Shown here in pieces: positions 45,981 through 59,941 of a stretch of DNA of 64,000 bases. Below the pieces are notes generated by a model. It was given only the letters and a program-made list of their open reading frames with translations, did not search any database and had not been told where the DNA came from. Every line of letters starts with the position of its first letter. The first letter of the stretch is position 1. The translations under genes and the position numbers were made by a program. Source of the DNA: Vanilla planifolia (lineage: Eukaryota; Streptophyta; Magnoliopsida; Asparagales; Orchidaceae); the NCBI GenBank assembly GCA_023846275.1, contig JAIUJO010000234.1, positions 1 to 64,000 on the forward strand, written 5' to 3'.

Positions 45981-46175
45981 TGTATGCTCACACATATCCA
46001 CACATACAAGCATAAACAAATACTGAAACTTGCATGCTCACACTCATCCACACAAACAAGCACACACACATATAGAAACATGCATACTCAGACACATCCA
46101 CACATACAAGCACATAGAGACACACATATACTGACATGCATACACACACACATCCACACACACATGCACTCACGC
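45981..46175 (+). repeat. 50-bp minisatellite, about 4 units
   Basis: Units start at 45981, 46031, 46081 and 46136. Each begins TGYATRCTCA or similar and continues CATCCACACAHACAAGCAC, so the period is 50, 50 and 55. Confidence 0.88.
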
Positions 46176-49100
46176 ACACAAATGGAAACACATGCATCTA
46201 CACACAAACACAGACACACTCATACACAGGCATGTATGCACATGTCATGCACTCGTAAACTTGCACACATGCACACATACGAACACACCCCAGTACCTAC
46301 ACACATTACTGCACAAACAAATGCATACACATATGTTCAAGAATTAACACATGCACATGCTCACACACATATGCACGTGTGTACCCACACACACGTAGGC
46401 TCACCCACTCATGCTCGTGCACACACACACAACCACATATGCATGTACGCACTTACAAACCCACACATGCATGCATTGACACACACTTGCACACACAAAC
46501 ACACAAGCATTTACACGTGCACACAACACATGCACACATAGACAAACACATACAAACACACATAAACTCACATAAATAAAAGTACATGCACACGTAGATG
46601 CAAGTTTAAGTTCACATGCAGTCACACATAAACATTCTCACATGCACAAACATGCACACATGTACATGTAAATGTATACATAAACATATAGATATAAATG
46701 CACATAGATACACATATATGAAAATGCACACACACACACACATAGAGGCACACATCCATGCACACAAAGACTCACACACACAAATGCATGTACAAACCCC
46801 TGCTAAGACATAAACATACATATTTGCATACACACATATTCACACACACACACACACACACACTCAGACACTCATGTTTATGCACAAACATGCACATACA
46901 CCCATGCATAGACACACATAAACAAATACATATGCACAGATACATGGTCACACAAACACACACACACACACAAACATACACACATGCACACTTATATCCA
47001 CACATGGGCATACATAAATATACACAACATACGCACTTATGTATTCACATGCACACAAGCACATGCATGCCCACACAAGCACACAAAAACACACACACAC
47101 CTACACATGAACAAACACACGCTTGCACACGTCGACACACACACCTACATAAACATAAACACACACAAAGCACATGTACATGCACATATGCACACACACA
47201 CACATACACATGTATGCACACACACACACACATGCAAACAATTGCACACATGCACACAAGCAGACACATGCACACACATTCACACAAACAAAAGAAAATA
47301 TACAAAAACTAAAGAAGGCATATGCATACATACACAAGCACAAAAATGATAATACATACACATACACATGCACACATATGTACACATAGACATACATGCA
47401 CACACTAATGCACACACACAAATCCATAGGCACAAACAAACAAACATACTCACATATGGACATGCACCCATATATACGTGTACAGGAACTGTCACACATA
47501 CACATGTGTACCCACTTACACATGAACATACACATGCACATGCACATGCATAAGAGCTTACTTACAAGCACACAATTGCACAAACACAGGCACGCATACA
47601 TGAACTTGTGCAAATGCATGCATACTCATGCACACACAAATGCATGCACACACAGATGCACATGTACACACATGTAGACACTTATAAACACATGAATATG
47701 CATGCAAACACATGCACATCCACACGAATATGCATGCACACCCATGCGAGTATGCATGTACACCCATATGCACCCACTCACACACATAAGCATGCATGGT
47801 CAAGCACTTGCACACACACACGAATGCACCTACATGCACTCATGCATGCAGACACACATACACAAATGCACGAACACACACACATACACACTAAGACACA
47901 TATACATGCACACACTCAAATGTACACACACATTCTCACACAAATGCATACACATGCATACACTCAAACACAATCAAAGAAACAGACACACTTGCACATA
48001 CACATGCATGCACACACCCACACACATGCACAAACACATTCATAGACACACACATAAACACACTCACGCACTCACACACACGTGCATACGCATGGACATA
48101 GACTCACACACACATGCATGAACACACACACATATGCGTAGACACACCCACACACACACACCCTTACACATGCATACAAACACACAAACAAGCATATAAA
48201 CAAGCACAACAATATGCACACACATGCATGCACACATATACACACATACAACCCTCAAAATCACACATGAACAAACATGCACGCACCCACATAGCCAAAA
48301 ACGCAACACACACATACACACGTGCACACACACACACATTCATGCATGCATGCATATGCACACACACAGCACCATGCATACTCACACACACATAAGAACA
48401 TGCACATGCTCTCACACTTTTACACATGCACACACTCAGACACAGGTACAAATGCATAAACACACAGATGTACATGCACACATAATAGGGCAAACACATT
48501 GACATATATGAAGACATACATATAAATTTACATGTACATACAAACACATCCACCTACACATGCATAAAGAAACATACATACATGCATGCATATAAGCATA
48601 CCCCTACATGTACATACACAAATGCATGCACTTAAATACACAGATGCACACACACACACACATGCACATGCACACATGCACACTTGCATATGCACCTTCA
48701 ATGTCACACATGCACATGTGTACACACAAACATGGACACACACACACACATGTATAGACAAACGCACATGCAAATACTAGCACACACACACACATGCACA
48801 CACATGTAGATATCATGCTCATGGTCACATGTATACACACCCAAATAAATACACACACTCATCCATACACATGAACACATGCTTGTAAGCATACAAACTC
48901 ACATAGACATATGCTCACGTACACACACACACACACACACACTCACGCACATAAAATGCCCTCACAAACAAGAACACACACACACACAAATGTGTGTATG
49001 TGTGCACACACACTTACATAAGTGCACTCATAGATGCACACACACACACACATGTAGCAAGACATGCACATAAGCTTGCGTATGCATATGCACACACATG

Positions 49101-52089
49101 CACAAACACACACATACACATATACACCCATATGCACACATGCACATGCACATGTATGACAACACACACATACTCATAGACTCACAACATCACATATGCA
49201 CACATGGATAAACACATGCAAACACACACACACACACACACATAAAGGAACACACATGCATACACATAATCACATACAAGCAAACACACACATAAGGACA
49301 CACACACTTAAGCACACACATGCATACACACACATGCACACACTTATACACAAATACACAATCAAACAAAAACATGCAAAAGTTCATGCATGAAGACACC
49401 TACACACTCACATGCACACTCACATTCATAAACACGAATACATAAAGACACACCCTTGTATGCACACATGACCATGCACACATACACATACAGACTCACA
49501 CGCGTATAGGCACAAACAAAAGCAGACACGTACACATATGCAGATGCACATACACGCAATTGAATGCATAGCCACATGTGCACACACACACATACATGCA
49601 CACGCATGCATAGCCACATGTATAGATGCACACACACACCCACATACATAGAAACATGAAAAATACACACACAAGCATACACATGCATGCAAAAATGTAC
49701 ATGCACATACAAACATGTATACATGCACACACAAATATACAAGCAGAAATGCATGCATGCACACCCGAGCACACACACATACATAAAAACAAGCACACTC
49801 ATATGCTCGCATATGCACTTGAACAAAAATGCACATGCATATGCATAAGTTGACAAATGCAAACACAGATACACAAACATGCACAAACATATACACACAC
49901 TTGCACATGCATGTACATACACATGCATGTAGACATACACACACACACATACAGACACTTATATGCATGCATACACACTTACAAAAACTTGCACACCCAC
50001 TTGCAGAAACACTCACATGCATATGCTCAAGTGGCCACAAATGTAAACATAAAGGCACACACACATGTGCACACAATTGCATGCATGCACATGCACACAA
50101 GCTCACACAAACACATGCATGCACTTGCAATGCATGTGCACACACACTCACTCACACACACAATGGAAAACACAAACTTGCACACATATGCACTCGCACA
50201 GATACCTACACATATACACTCTCCCATACAAGCATGTACACATGCACACAAAAAATGCACACACACACATAATCACACATGTGCATGCACACACTGATGT
50301 AGCCACATACACACATGCATGTGCACTCACACACCACATAAGCTCAATGATGCACATGCATACACATACACACATATGTACACAAACATATAGAAATGCA
50401 CACACACATATGCACATAGACATGCAAATACTCACACACACAAACACAAATACACACACATACACATGCACACAAAAAACATGCAAACATGTGCACACCC
50501 ACACACGTGCACACATACACATATGCACCCAGCCACGTAAACACATGCACATGCACATATACACAAACACACCTATGCATAGTCTCACACACACAAAGAC
50601 ACATACACATGGATGCACACAAAAACACACGTACACACTTGCACGGACATGCACACAAGCATCTACATGTCCATGCAAACACAAAAATGCTCACACACAC
50701 ATACACAAACAAACACATGCACATATACACACAGAGATAAACTTATGCAAACACGCACACACAAACACACACACATACATGCACACAAGCATGCTGACAC
50801 ACAAGCATTCACACACACACACACACACGTACACATGTACATGCACACACATGCATGCACACTTGTACACATAAAGACATTAAAACACACCCATGAATGC
50901 ACACACACACAGACACATACGTAAGAAAGTATACACACACCGACATGAACACACAAAACTACTCACATATATTCATGAAAAGACCCCACATGTACACTTA
51001 GACATAGACACAGACACATGCATAAATGACAACATAAAAACATGCTGACTCAGACACACACACATACACACAAGCATGCACATGTCGACACACACACGCA
51101 CACATTTACAAACACATAGAGACATGCACAAAACAAGCATACACACACACACACACTTATGCACACACACAAAAGAATACATAGATGCCCAAAAACACAC
51201 ACATGCAAACATGCACATACACATAGAGATGCACACACACTCACACACCTACACGCACATGCATGTGTACCCATGCATAACCATGCATACATACACACAC
51301 ACATGCATGCACACAATATTGTGCATGTTCACACACATACACATATGCATATTGGCACACACACACACACACACATGTATGACAACATAGGCCTAAGCTT
51401 ACATATGTATATACAAATGCACACACATGCACACACACCCACACAAAAACAAACACTCAAACAGACACACACATGTACTAACATGCACCCACACATACCC
51501 ACAAACACCTGTGAACAAACACTCACACCCCACACATAGAAACACACACACATGCATGTACATAGACACACATAACCATGCACACGAACATAGACAAGAA
51601 CACATACACACATATTCACATATACACATGTACTCATATACACATATACACATGCACATAAACACACACATACACATACTCTTCAGCACATATATGCTTG
51701 CATGCACACACACACACACACAAATGTAGATAAACAAACACGTGCATGCATACACAAACACACATGCATAGGCATCCACATGCACACATACGCACACAAA
51801 TAATAAGCACACATGCACACATGCCTGTGCATACACACTAGCATAAACACTTTAGAGAATGTACAAATAGGAAGACACACAAAGACGCACATGCATGTGC
51901 CACCCTCACACACACATGCATGTTCACACACATGTAAAAAAACACACAAATACACAAACACAAACACACACACACACACACACACCTCGACATACACATG
52001 CACACATGCATGCACAATGAAAGGAACACATAGATTTATAAAGGCACACACACACAAACATGCATTTACTTGTATAAATATATCCACGT

Positions 52090-52103
52090 GGGCAACCTTG
52101 CCC
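52090..52103. other. Short hairpin in a non-CA island
   Basis: GGGCAA then CC then TTGCCC, inside an unusual stretch (52015-52110) with several non-CA words. No function can be assigned. Confidence 0.5.
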
Positions 52104-52746
52104 ATATAAGCATACACAAAGATAGACACACCCATAGATAAACACACACATGCTCACATGCACATACACACATTCACATATAGAATACACATGCATGTGC
52201 ACGCATACACATGAACACAAGCACAGATATGAACATTAATCCATGCATGCACACCTCTACACACATATACAAATACATGCACATGAATGAAAGTATACAC
52301 ACATGTGCACCCCCCCACACACACAAGCACAAACATGCTCACTCACATACATGCAAACATGCACCTATGTGTAAACACACACACACATGATCGCTCACAC
52401 ACACAAATACATGAACACACATGCACATGCACATGTAAACACATACAAGTGTGTGCACACACAAACACAAATACAAACACAACCATTATTGTAGAAACAC
52501 ACACATAGATACACATATGGAGAGATGCACATGTGCACAAATACACACACATGCACCACCATTAATATATATGCATATAGACACTCATACAAATAGACAT
52601 GCATGTATGCACACATGCACATGCACACACACACACATGCATATCCACACCCCCTACACACATGCACCTACATGCTTGCACATATGCACAACTTGCACAG
52701 ACTAGCACTTACACACACACACACACAAGAACGAATGTGCACACGT

Positions 52747-52812
52747 GTACAGATACACTTACATACATGCACACACATGTACAGATACACATACATACAT
52801 GCACACACATGC
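52747..52812 (+). repeat. 32-bp tandem duplication in the array
   Basis: GTACAGATACACWTACATAC followed by ATGCACACACATG starts at 52747 and 52779. Confidence 0.88.
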
Positions 52813-53110
52813 ACACATATTCATATAAATAAACACAAGCACAAACATAATCACACATGAACAAACACAAACACACACATACATGCACACAAAAGAACAC
52901 ATACACACACATACACATATGTGTACACACATGGATAACAATTCAAACACAGGCACATGCATGCACACTTGCGTATGCATCCACACACAGCACCACACTG
53001 ACATGCACACACATGCTTGCACACAAGCTCAACTTGGACACATGCATGATTCTATACACACATGAGAATATATGTGCACACATGTTCACACATACACACA
53101 CATACACACC

Positions 53111-53160
53111 TGTGCACACATGCACACATGTGCACACATGCACACATGTGCACACATGCG
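53111..53160 (+). repeat. 18-bp tandem repeat x ~3
   Basis: TGTGCACACATGCACACA begins at 53111, 53129 and 53147. Confidence 0.92.
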
Positions 53161-54531
53161 CATAACACAGACATGAATTCACATACACTAGCATGCACAC
53201 ATACATGCACGTTGACCCACATACATGGAAACACACACACACACACACACATGCACACATGCACAAATGCCCACATACACTTGCATACAAAGTCTTACAT
53301 GCACACACATATAAATGAATACACATGCACATGCACACACATACACACATACACATGCACACACCAACACAAACACAACTAGACATGCACAAATTCACAC
53401 ATGCACACATACACACAATCATATAGGCCATTGCACACATGAATAAGCATGCATGCACACTCACTCACCCAAACTTGACCATGCACCCACTTGCACACAC
53501 TTGCACATGCATGCATAGACATATGCATGCACACATTCACATGCACACACACAGCACAAGCATGAAAACACACAAGCCCACACACATGCACAAAAAACAT
53601 GTATGCACACACATGTATACAAGCATGCACAAACATATGCACACTCGCACACGCATACATGCACAAATACACACACACATCATGCAAACATGCACATGCA
53701 CACACCCACCTACACACACACACAAATATGTTCACATCCATACAAACATGTACACATACCACATGCTCACACAAACACACACATGCAAACACAAACACAC
53801 ACATGTGCATACATGAACACACATGCACATGAACCCATACACACATGCACACACATACATAAAAAAAGAAACACAAATACAACCACACGCACAAACATAG
53901 ATACACACATTCATATTCACATATGCACAAGCATCCACACACACATGACCATGCACACACATGCACCCATATGCGCATGTAGACACAAACATATGCATGC
54001 ACACATGCTAGCACATAATCACAAAAAAACATGCACATGCATACACATAATTACACAAACACATGCACACGCATACTTAAACACATGCACTATATACATA
54101 CAAGCATGCACTTACACACACATGAACACATGCATGCAAATGTACACACATGCACATGCACCCACACATATATCCAGGCAAAAATAAGCACATGCACATG
54201 CACGCACACACAAACATCTACACACAAGCCACACACATACACATGCACAAGCACGCCAAAATACTCATAGACATGCACACACATGGACACACACGCACAT
54301 AGACATGTACACATGTACATTCTCACACATATGCACATGCACACAAACATGTGCACAGACACACACACACATAATAATGTACACATGCACTTGTAAGCAC
54401 ACACGCACAAATGCATGTACATACATGCACACAAAACATATGCACACAAAAAGATATGCAACACGCATGCATGCACTTGCACAAGTGCACTTTCATGCAC
54501 ATGCACATAAATGTACAAACACACACATGTG

Positions 54532-54545
54532 CATATATATATATA
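54532..54545. repeat. (AT)n microsatellite
   Basis: A short pure alternating A/T run inside the CA array. Confidence 0.9.
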
Positions 54546-56499
54546 GAAACATATGTTCGCACACATAAAAATACACACATGCTCACATATGCACAGATGC
54601 ATGGACACGCACACACAAACATACATGCATGCTCATATGCACATACATGCCCACATAAAAATGTGCTTGCACACACATGCACATGCATGCTCATATGCAC
54701 ATATACACAAATACACACATGTACACACACAAACACACAAATACAAGGATACATACACACACACACAAACACATAAACACACGCACATGCACACGCACAT
54801 AGGCACACACCCTTGCATAGTCACACATACATGCACACCCACAACCATATATATTCACAAACATGCACACACACACATGCACACACACTCACACTCACAT
54901 GCATACATACACAAATAAACACACTCATGCACACACAAGAACATACAAACATGCATGCACCCACACACAAATTCATACATGTACTTATACACAGAAACAT
55001 ACACACACACAAACATGCATAAGCTCACAAACACATGAATATACAAGTAAGTATACAGCCATGCACATGCACACACACACACATACATACATGTGCACGA
55101 ATATGCATTCTCATGCAAACACAATCACATAAAAAATACATGCACACCCACACATGTATGCAAAAGCACAAATACATGCACAAAAACACACACATGTGCA
55201 CACCACACATGCATGCACACATGCACATGCACATACACAATTGCACACACATGCACATACATGCACATGTCCATATGCATGCATACACAAAGACATATGT
55301 GTAAATAAGCATAAACACACACGCACACACACATATACACATGAATAGTGATACACACATGAACACTTGAGCACAGCCACATGCACACATGAGTACACAA
55401 ACACACATGCACATATGTAAACTCACACATGCACACACAAACACATAAACTCACACACAAGAACACACATATGTACCCACACATCCATGCAAGCACACAG
55501 GAACACACATGTGAACAAATATGCACAAGCACACAACAAAATACACACACGCGCGCACGTGCACACATATGCAAACATGCACAAACCCTCCCCTCTACAC
55601 ACACGTGCCCACACAAACACACACGCATAGAGAAACATGCATATGCACACACACACAAACACACATGCATACATACAAACATACACAAGCATACATACAT
55701 GCAAGTGCATACACACGTGCACCCAACATACACTTGCATGCACACACATAGATGGATAGACATAGGAACACCCACATGTATACACTACACACAAAACCAA
55801 ACATGGATACATGCAAATTCACACAAAAATAAATTGATACATGTGTACACACATTCAAAATAACACACTCATATATAGGTACATAGGCATTCATAGCAAA
55901 CACATGCACATAAACATATACACATGCACATATAAGCATACACATGTGCATGCTCACATGCATACACTCACAAGCTCACTCACACACCAACATAAGAACA
56001 TGCACTCATGCACACACACGTACACATAAACATACACACACATGCACTTACACAGGCACAAAAGCACTCATACACAAGAGCACAAACAATCGCACACTCG
56101 CACCCAAACACACACCTCCACACATACACTTATACACAAACACAAATGCATGAACATGCACACATGCACAAAAGCACACTCAGACATATATGCACAAACA
56201 CACACAAACAAAAACACACACACTCACTTGCACAAACATGCACAAATGCACACTCGCATGCACACACATACACACACACATGCATACACAATTGTACACA
56301 TATGGATGCACATGCTCACACAAACTGACACACACATGCATGCACATTCATGCACATGCTCACACAAACACCTAAACACATAAACTTGAACATATCGACA
56401 TAAAGCATACACACGCAAGCACAAAGCAACACATGTGCACACACAAATGCACATGCACACACACATTCACATGCTTATACATCCACAAACACCCACCCA

Positions 56500-56900
56500 C
56501 CCACATATGCATGCACATGTACACATGCACACTCGCATGCATGCATGCACACATGCTCGAAGTAATGTGCACGTGCAAGTACCCACACACACAAGAATGC
56601 ATAAATGTAGAAGTACATGCACACGTACAACAAAACACACATACATTTACATAAAGACAGACCCATACATATGCACACCAATGCACACATGCACACAAAC
56701 ACATGCACATGCACACACACACACACACACATGCTCGAATGCATGTGCACACACAAGCACCCACACACACAAGAACACCCAAACACAAATGTATACACTC
56801 AGATATGTCCAAACATATACACACATGTAAGACACCCACACACACATGCACATCGATGCACACATGCACCCAAACATACACACACACACACACAAACATA
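56500..56900 (+). repeat. Tandem repeat of about 176 bp, ~2 units
   Basis: ACATGCTCGAA plus downstream CACCCACACACACAAGAA-type sequence is at 56551 and 56729 (step 178). ATGCACACATGCAC with flanking context is at 56681 and 56856 (step 175). The unit is close to the size of common plant satellite monomers and of nucleosome repeats. Confidence 0.7.
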
Positions 56901-57955
56901 TGCACATACACAAAAGCACACATATGCACAAACAAACACACATACACATAAAAGCACATAGAAATATATGCACACATACAAATATGTGCACACAGACATA
57001 AACACATGCACACATGCACAAACATAAACATATTCATGTACATACACACACATGCACCTACATAATGCATACATATATAGACACATGCATGCAAGCATGC
57101 ACACACCAACACACACACATACATGTGCACACACACTTGCACACACAAAGAACCACACAAGCATACACATGCACACACATGCATGTGTGCATGCATGCAC
57201 ACACACACACATGTGCAAACTCTCTCACAATAGTACAGACAAATAAACATGCTTGCGCATGCATAGTGACACTAACACATGCACTTGCTCACATGCACAT
57301 GTAGGCACATGCACACTTGAATTGGCATAGGAAAACACACACAAAACATCAAAGGCATGCACACATGCAAACCCATATTCATGCATGCACACACGTATGA
57401 ACACGAACATGCACATACACTCAAACATCCACTTATACCCAGACAGACACGCTTGCACACAGGCATGCATGCACAATAATGCAGAAATACATGTGCACTC
57501 ACATGAACACAAAACAAACATACACGTGCACTAGAATGCACACAAACATGCATGCATACACATATGCACACACTCCAATGCACAAACACACCCACAAACA
57601 AATTGCATACATACCCACATGCACACACAAACATGCACCCCTACACACAAACACATAAACATTAACTCACACAATCGCACATGCACATAAATTCACAAAC
57701 ACAAACACACATGTATGCACACACAAACATACACACATGCATTCACACACACACACACACATATGCTCATACATATGCAAAGACAAACACACAAATGTAG
57801 ACTCATGCATAGACACAAATATAAATACATGCAAACATGCTCAAACACACATAGAAGTGCACACACTCACAAACATGTGCAAGTAGATTGAAACATGCAT
57901 TGACACACTAACATGCACAAACACACACACACATGCATGTTCACAGACACATGCA

Positions 57956-57960
57956 CAAAC
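57956..57960. repeat. Target-site duplication CAAAC (left)
   Basis: CAAAC directly precedes the TG terminus and is repeated at 59937-59941. In this C/A-rich context a chance match is possible, but both copies abut the exact TG/CA ends. Confidence 0.78.
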
Positions 57961-58572
57961 TGAAGTTCTTTGTGCTTAAGACAATCTCACAAGAGGGGGG
58001 TGAATTGTGGTATATAAAATTTCTTTTTGATTTTTTGGTTTCAATTAAAAATTAAATCTTTTAAGCAAGAATAAGAAAGAATAGTACACAAAATATTTTT
58101 AAGGTGTTTTGACTCAAAATCAAGCCGACATCAAACCCCAATCGGTATTTAGAAAAAACCACAAAAATCACCAAATTACAAGCGAGACTTTTCGTACGGT
58201 TCATCTCAAACATACTTGGGATTTTATCTACGGCTAATCCGGAACCTACTTGAGTTTTTTGTGGCTCAACTCAAATCTCGAGTTTTTGCACAATTGTTGG
58301 GATACCCTTACCCCAAAGAAAAAAATACAAAAATTGGAAACAAAGGATAAACTTAATACAATTTAAAATAAGAATGAGGCACACTCAATACCAAAAAGAG
58401 GGAGGAAAAAAATTGAAAATAGTTGAAGCAAAAACCTCTAATTTCAGAATCCTTCTTGCCATTTTCTCTTCATGAATTTGGAAGCACCGTATGCACTTGA
58501 AATTGCTCAAAGTTGTGATTTGAAAGCTTTAAGAAATTAGTAATTATGGCCTCTTGGATTTCTTCATCCTTC

Positions 58573-58584
58573 CCTATTTATAGA
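58573..58584 (-). promoter_or_regulatory. TATA box of the solo LTR
   Basis: The minus strand reads TCTATAAATAGG, a near-ideal plant Pol II TATA box. About 610 bp remain between it and the LTR 3' end, suitable for R and U5. It marks the likely U3/R region of the former element. Confidence 0.7.
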
Positions 58585-58835
58585 GCTCAAATATGAGCAT
58601 TAAATCCACTCCCAATGGCTCTAAAATAAACTAGCCCTTTGGGTAACAGAAACAAGGCAATCACCGTTCGATTTGGAGCCTAAAATGGACATTTCTGATT
58701 GAATCTCGAATTTATCGTTCGAGATCAATCCTGGCCGTTTGAGCTAGGTGGCCTTGATCTAGCCCATTAGGTTACGCGTTGGTTGTCCTACAAGTATTAA
58801 GATAATGTGTCCAAGAATCAACTGAAATAGATACT

Positions 58836-58909
58836 TATTGCAGTGGTTTCGCATCCTGTTACAGATCTGGTTCGGGTTCGAATCTCCTGCTTGGCATTTT
58901 ATTTTTATC
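58836..58909 (+). other. tRNA-like A/B-box segment, possible SINE head
   Basis: TATTGCAGTGG (58836-58846) fits a Pol III A box with one mismatch. GGTTCGAATCT (58875-58885) fits the B box GGTTCGANNCC with one mismatch. The 28-base gap is slightly short for a tRNA. A T-rich stretch follows (58896-58909). It does not fold into a convincing full tRNA by eye, so a tRNA-derived SINE fragment or a chance match are the main options. Confidence 0.35.
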
Positions 58910-58991
58910 ATGCAGTAATTTACCTTGATTAATCTAAGCCGTCCGATCATGCCTACCCTTCCACCTTCTTTGACAATCGAATGGTAGTTTA

Positions 58992-59033
58992 GTCCCACAT
59001 CATCCAAATGTCTTCACGATAGCTCCCTATAAC
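58992..59033 (+). promoter_or_regulatory. snRNA-type promoter-like pair (USE + TATA), copy 1
   Basis: GTCCCACATCA (58992-59002) resembles the plant snRNA upstream sequence element RTCCCACATCG. After a 25-base gap comes TATAAC (59028-59033). In plants a USE-TATA gap of about 23-26 bases is the Pol III type (U6, U3, 7SL); about 33-34 is the Pol II type. No recognisable snRNA follows, so activity is doubtful. The same bases read as GATGTGGGAC on the minus strand, a word frequent in plant LTRs, which is the competing explanation. Confidence 0.35.
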
Positions 59034-59108
59034 ACTTCGGTTCACATGTCTCTCGAGCCGTTTAGGGTTGGCTTGATTTATCTGCATTGACAATCGAATG
59101 AGAGTTTA

Positions 59109-59150
59109 GTTCCACATCGTCCAAATGCCTTTGTGATTGCTCTCTATAAC
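59109..59150 (+). promoter_or_regulatory. snRNA-type promoter-like pair (USE + TATA), copy 2
   Basis: GTTCCACATCG (59109-59119) and TATAAC (59145-59150) are again separated by 25 bases. Keeping both elements and the spacing while the rest varies is suggestive but could simply reflect shared descent of the dimer. Confidence 0.33.
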
Positions 59151-59936
59151 ACTTTCGGTTCACATGTCTCTCAAGCCGTTTGGGGTTGGCTTGATTTCTC
59201 TACAGGCTGAGTTTGCACTTGTTTGGCACTTGTTTTGTTCAGCAGCTATAGCCTGATTTCTCACTTATTCCATTCAGCAGCTTTTCCTCTAGCCTTTGGG
59301 CTTTGCCCGCTCCTTTCAGTTCTATCAAAAAATTTTTACTTTATTTTATTTAATAAGTCCTTAAAGCCTAGACGGACCAGCCGTCAAGTCGGGTCGACCC
59401 GCCCAATGCCATAGTGAAAATTCTCAAGACTAAAGTGGTTTTATAGTGTTTTGTGAGATGTTTGTGCCAAAATTTTGAATATAAGTATACCAAAATAATT
59501 TTATATTATGATAGTATTACAAGTGTCCTAAATGACTATTAAAAGAAATTCATGAAAAATAATTCCTAAATAATTTTTAAAAAGCAAATACCAATGTCTA
59601 TACTTTTCATCAATAATGCTTACCCAAAAATCAAAATTCAAAAATTATTAAACTTATAACATTTTCAAAATTTAATACTACTATTGCGCCACATCATCTC
59701 AAAATTTGGGCATATCAAATTCAAGAAAAATAAAGAGATATTCAAGTATAAAGATTTTGGTGCATGCCTTCAATTTCCTTAAAGCTTGCCATCACTCCAA
59801 GAGTCTTGAAGACCACTATTTTAAACAGTTTAAAGTTCATGGCTTAACTTAATTTAATATTAATAATTTCACTTAAAGCAAGCCCAAATGATATATAAAC
59901 ATTTATGCTTGACTTATCAAACACAAGAGTGTAACA

Positions 59937-59941
59937 CAAAC
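59937..59941. repeat. Target-site duplication CAAAC (right)
   Basis: Partner of 57956-57960, directly after the terminal CA. Confidence 0.78.

Larger units (their letters stand above)
37307..57960 (+). repeat. Degenerate CA-rich giant array, block 2
   Basis: This is the same composition, word set and strand polarity as the sequence left of the retrotransposon, so it is the continuation of one array. It begins with the ATAAA target duplication of the Ty3/gypsy element and ends with the CAAAC target duplication of the solo LTR. It holds several clear local tandem duplications (273 bp near 39.6 kb, 50 bp near 46.0 kb, 18 bp at 53.1 kb, about 176 bp near 56.7 kb). Small non-CA islands lie at about 38730-38762, 47285-47315, 52015-52110 and 57325-57355. 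No gene is supported anywhere in this block. Confidence 0.93.
58971..59204. repeat. 117-bp tandem dimer within the solo LTR
   Basis: Two direct copies start TGACAATCGAATG at 58971 and 59088. Shared blocks include CCACATC, TCCAAATG, CTATAACACTT, GGTTCACATGTCTCTC, AGCCGTTT and GGGTTGGCTTGATTT. By eye they are about 85% identical. Confidence 0.9.
57961..59936 (-). mobile_element. Solo LTR of an LTR retrotransposon
   Basis: A 1976-bp non-CA segment that starts TGAAGTTC and ends GTAACA on the + strand (TG...CA). It is flanked on both sides by the exact 5-bp repeat CAAAC. It has no second LTR, primer site or gag/pol sequence, so it fits a solo LTR left by recombination between the two LTRs of a former element. 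A plant TATA box on the minus strand (58573-58584) sets the orientation. The minus-strand 3' end carries a CACCCCCCTCTTGTGAG stretch like those seen near the 3' ends of some plant LTRs. Family (copia or gypsy) is not clear. U3 contains the 117-bp dimer and the tRNA-like segment described below, which may be older nested pieces. Confidence 0.82.

Noticed and set aside
53111-53160. CRISPR-like regular repeats
   Set aside because: These are direct tandem copies with no unique spacers, in a plant simple-sequence array.
58836-58890. Functional tRNA gene
   Set aside because: A- and B-box-like words are present, but no full cloverleaf, acceptor stem pairing or Pol III terminator is apparent.
59223-59414. 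63-codon plus-strand frame MALVLFSSYSL within the solo LTR
   Set aside because: Short and hydrophobic by chance, without a domain or supporting context, and inside LTR U3 sequence on the opposite strand.
57961-59936. DNA transposon or MITE in the CA array
   Set aside because: The ends share only TG/CA with no longer terminal inverted repeat, and the 5-bp duplication, TATA box and LTR-like 3' end fit a solo LTR better.
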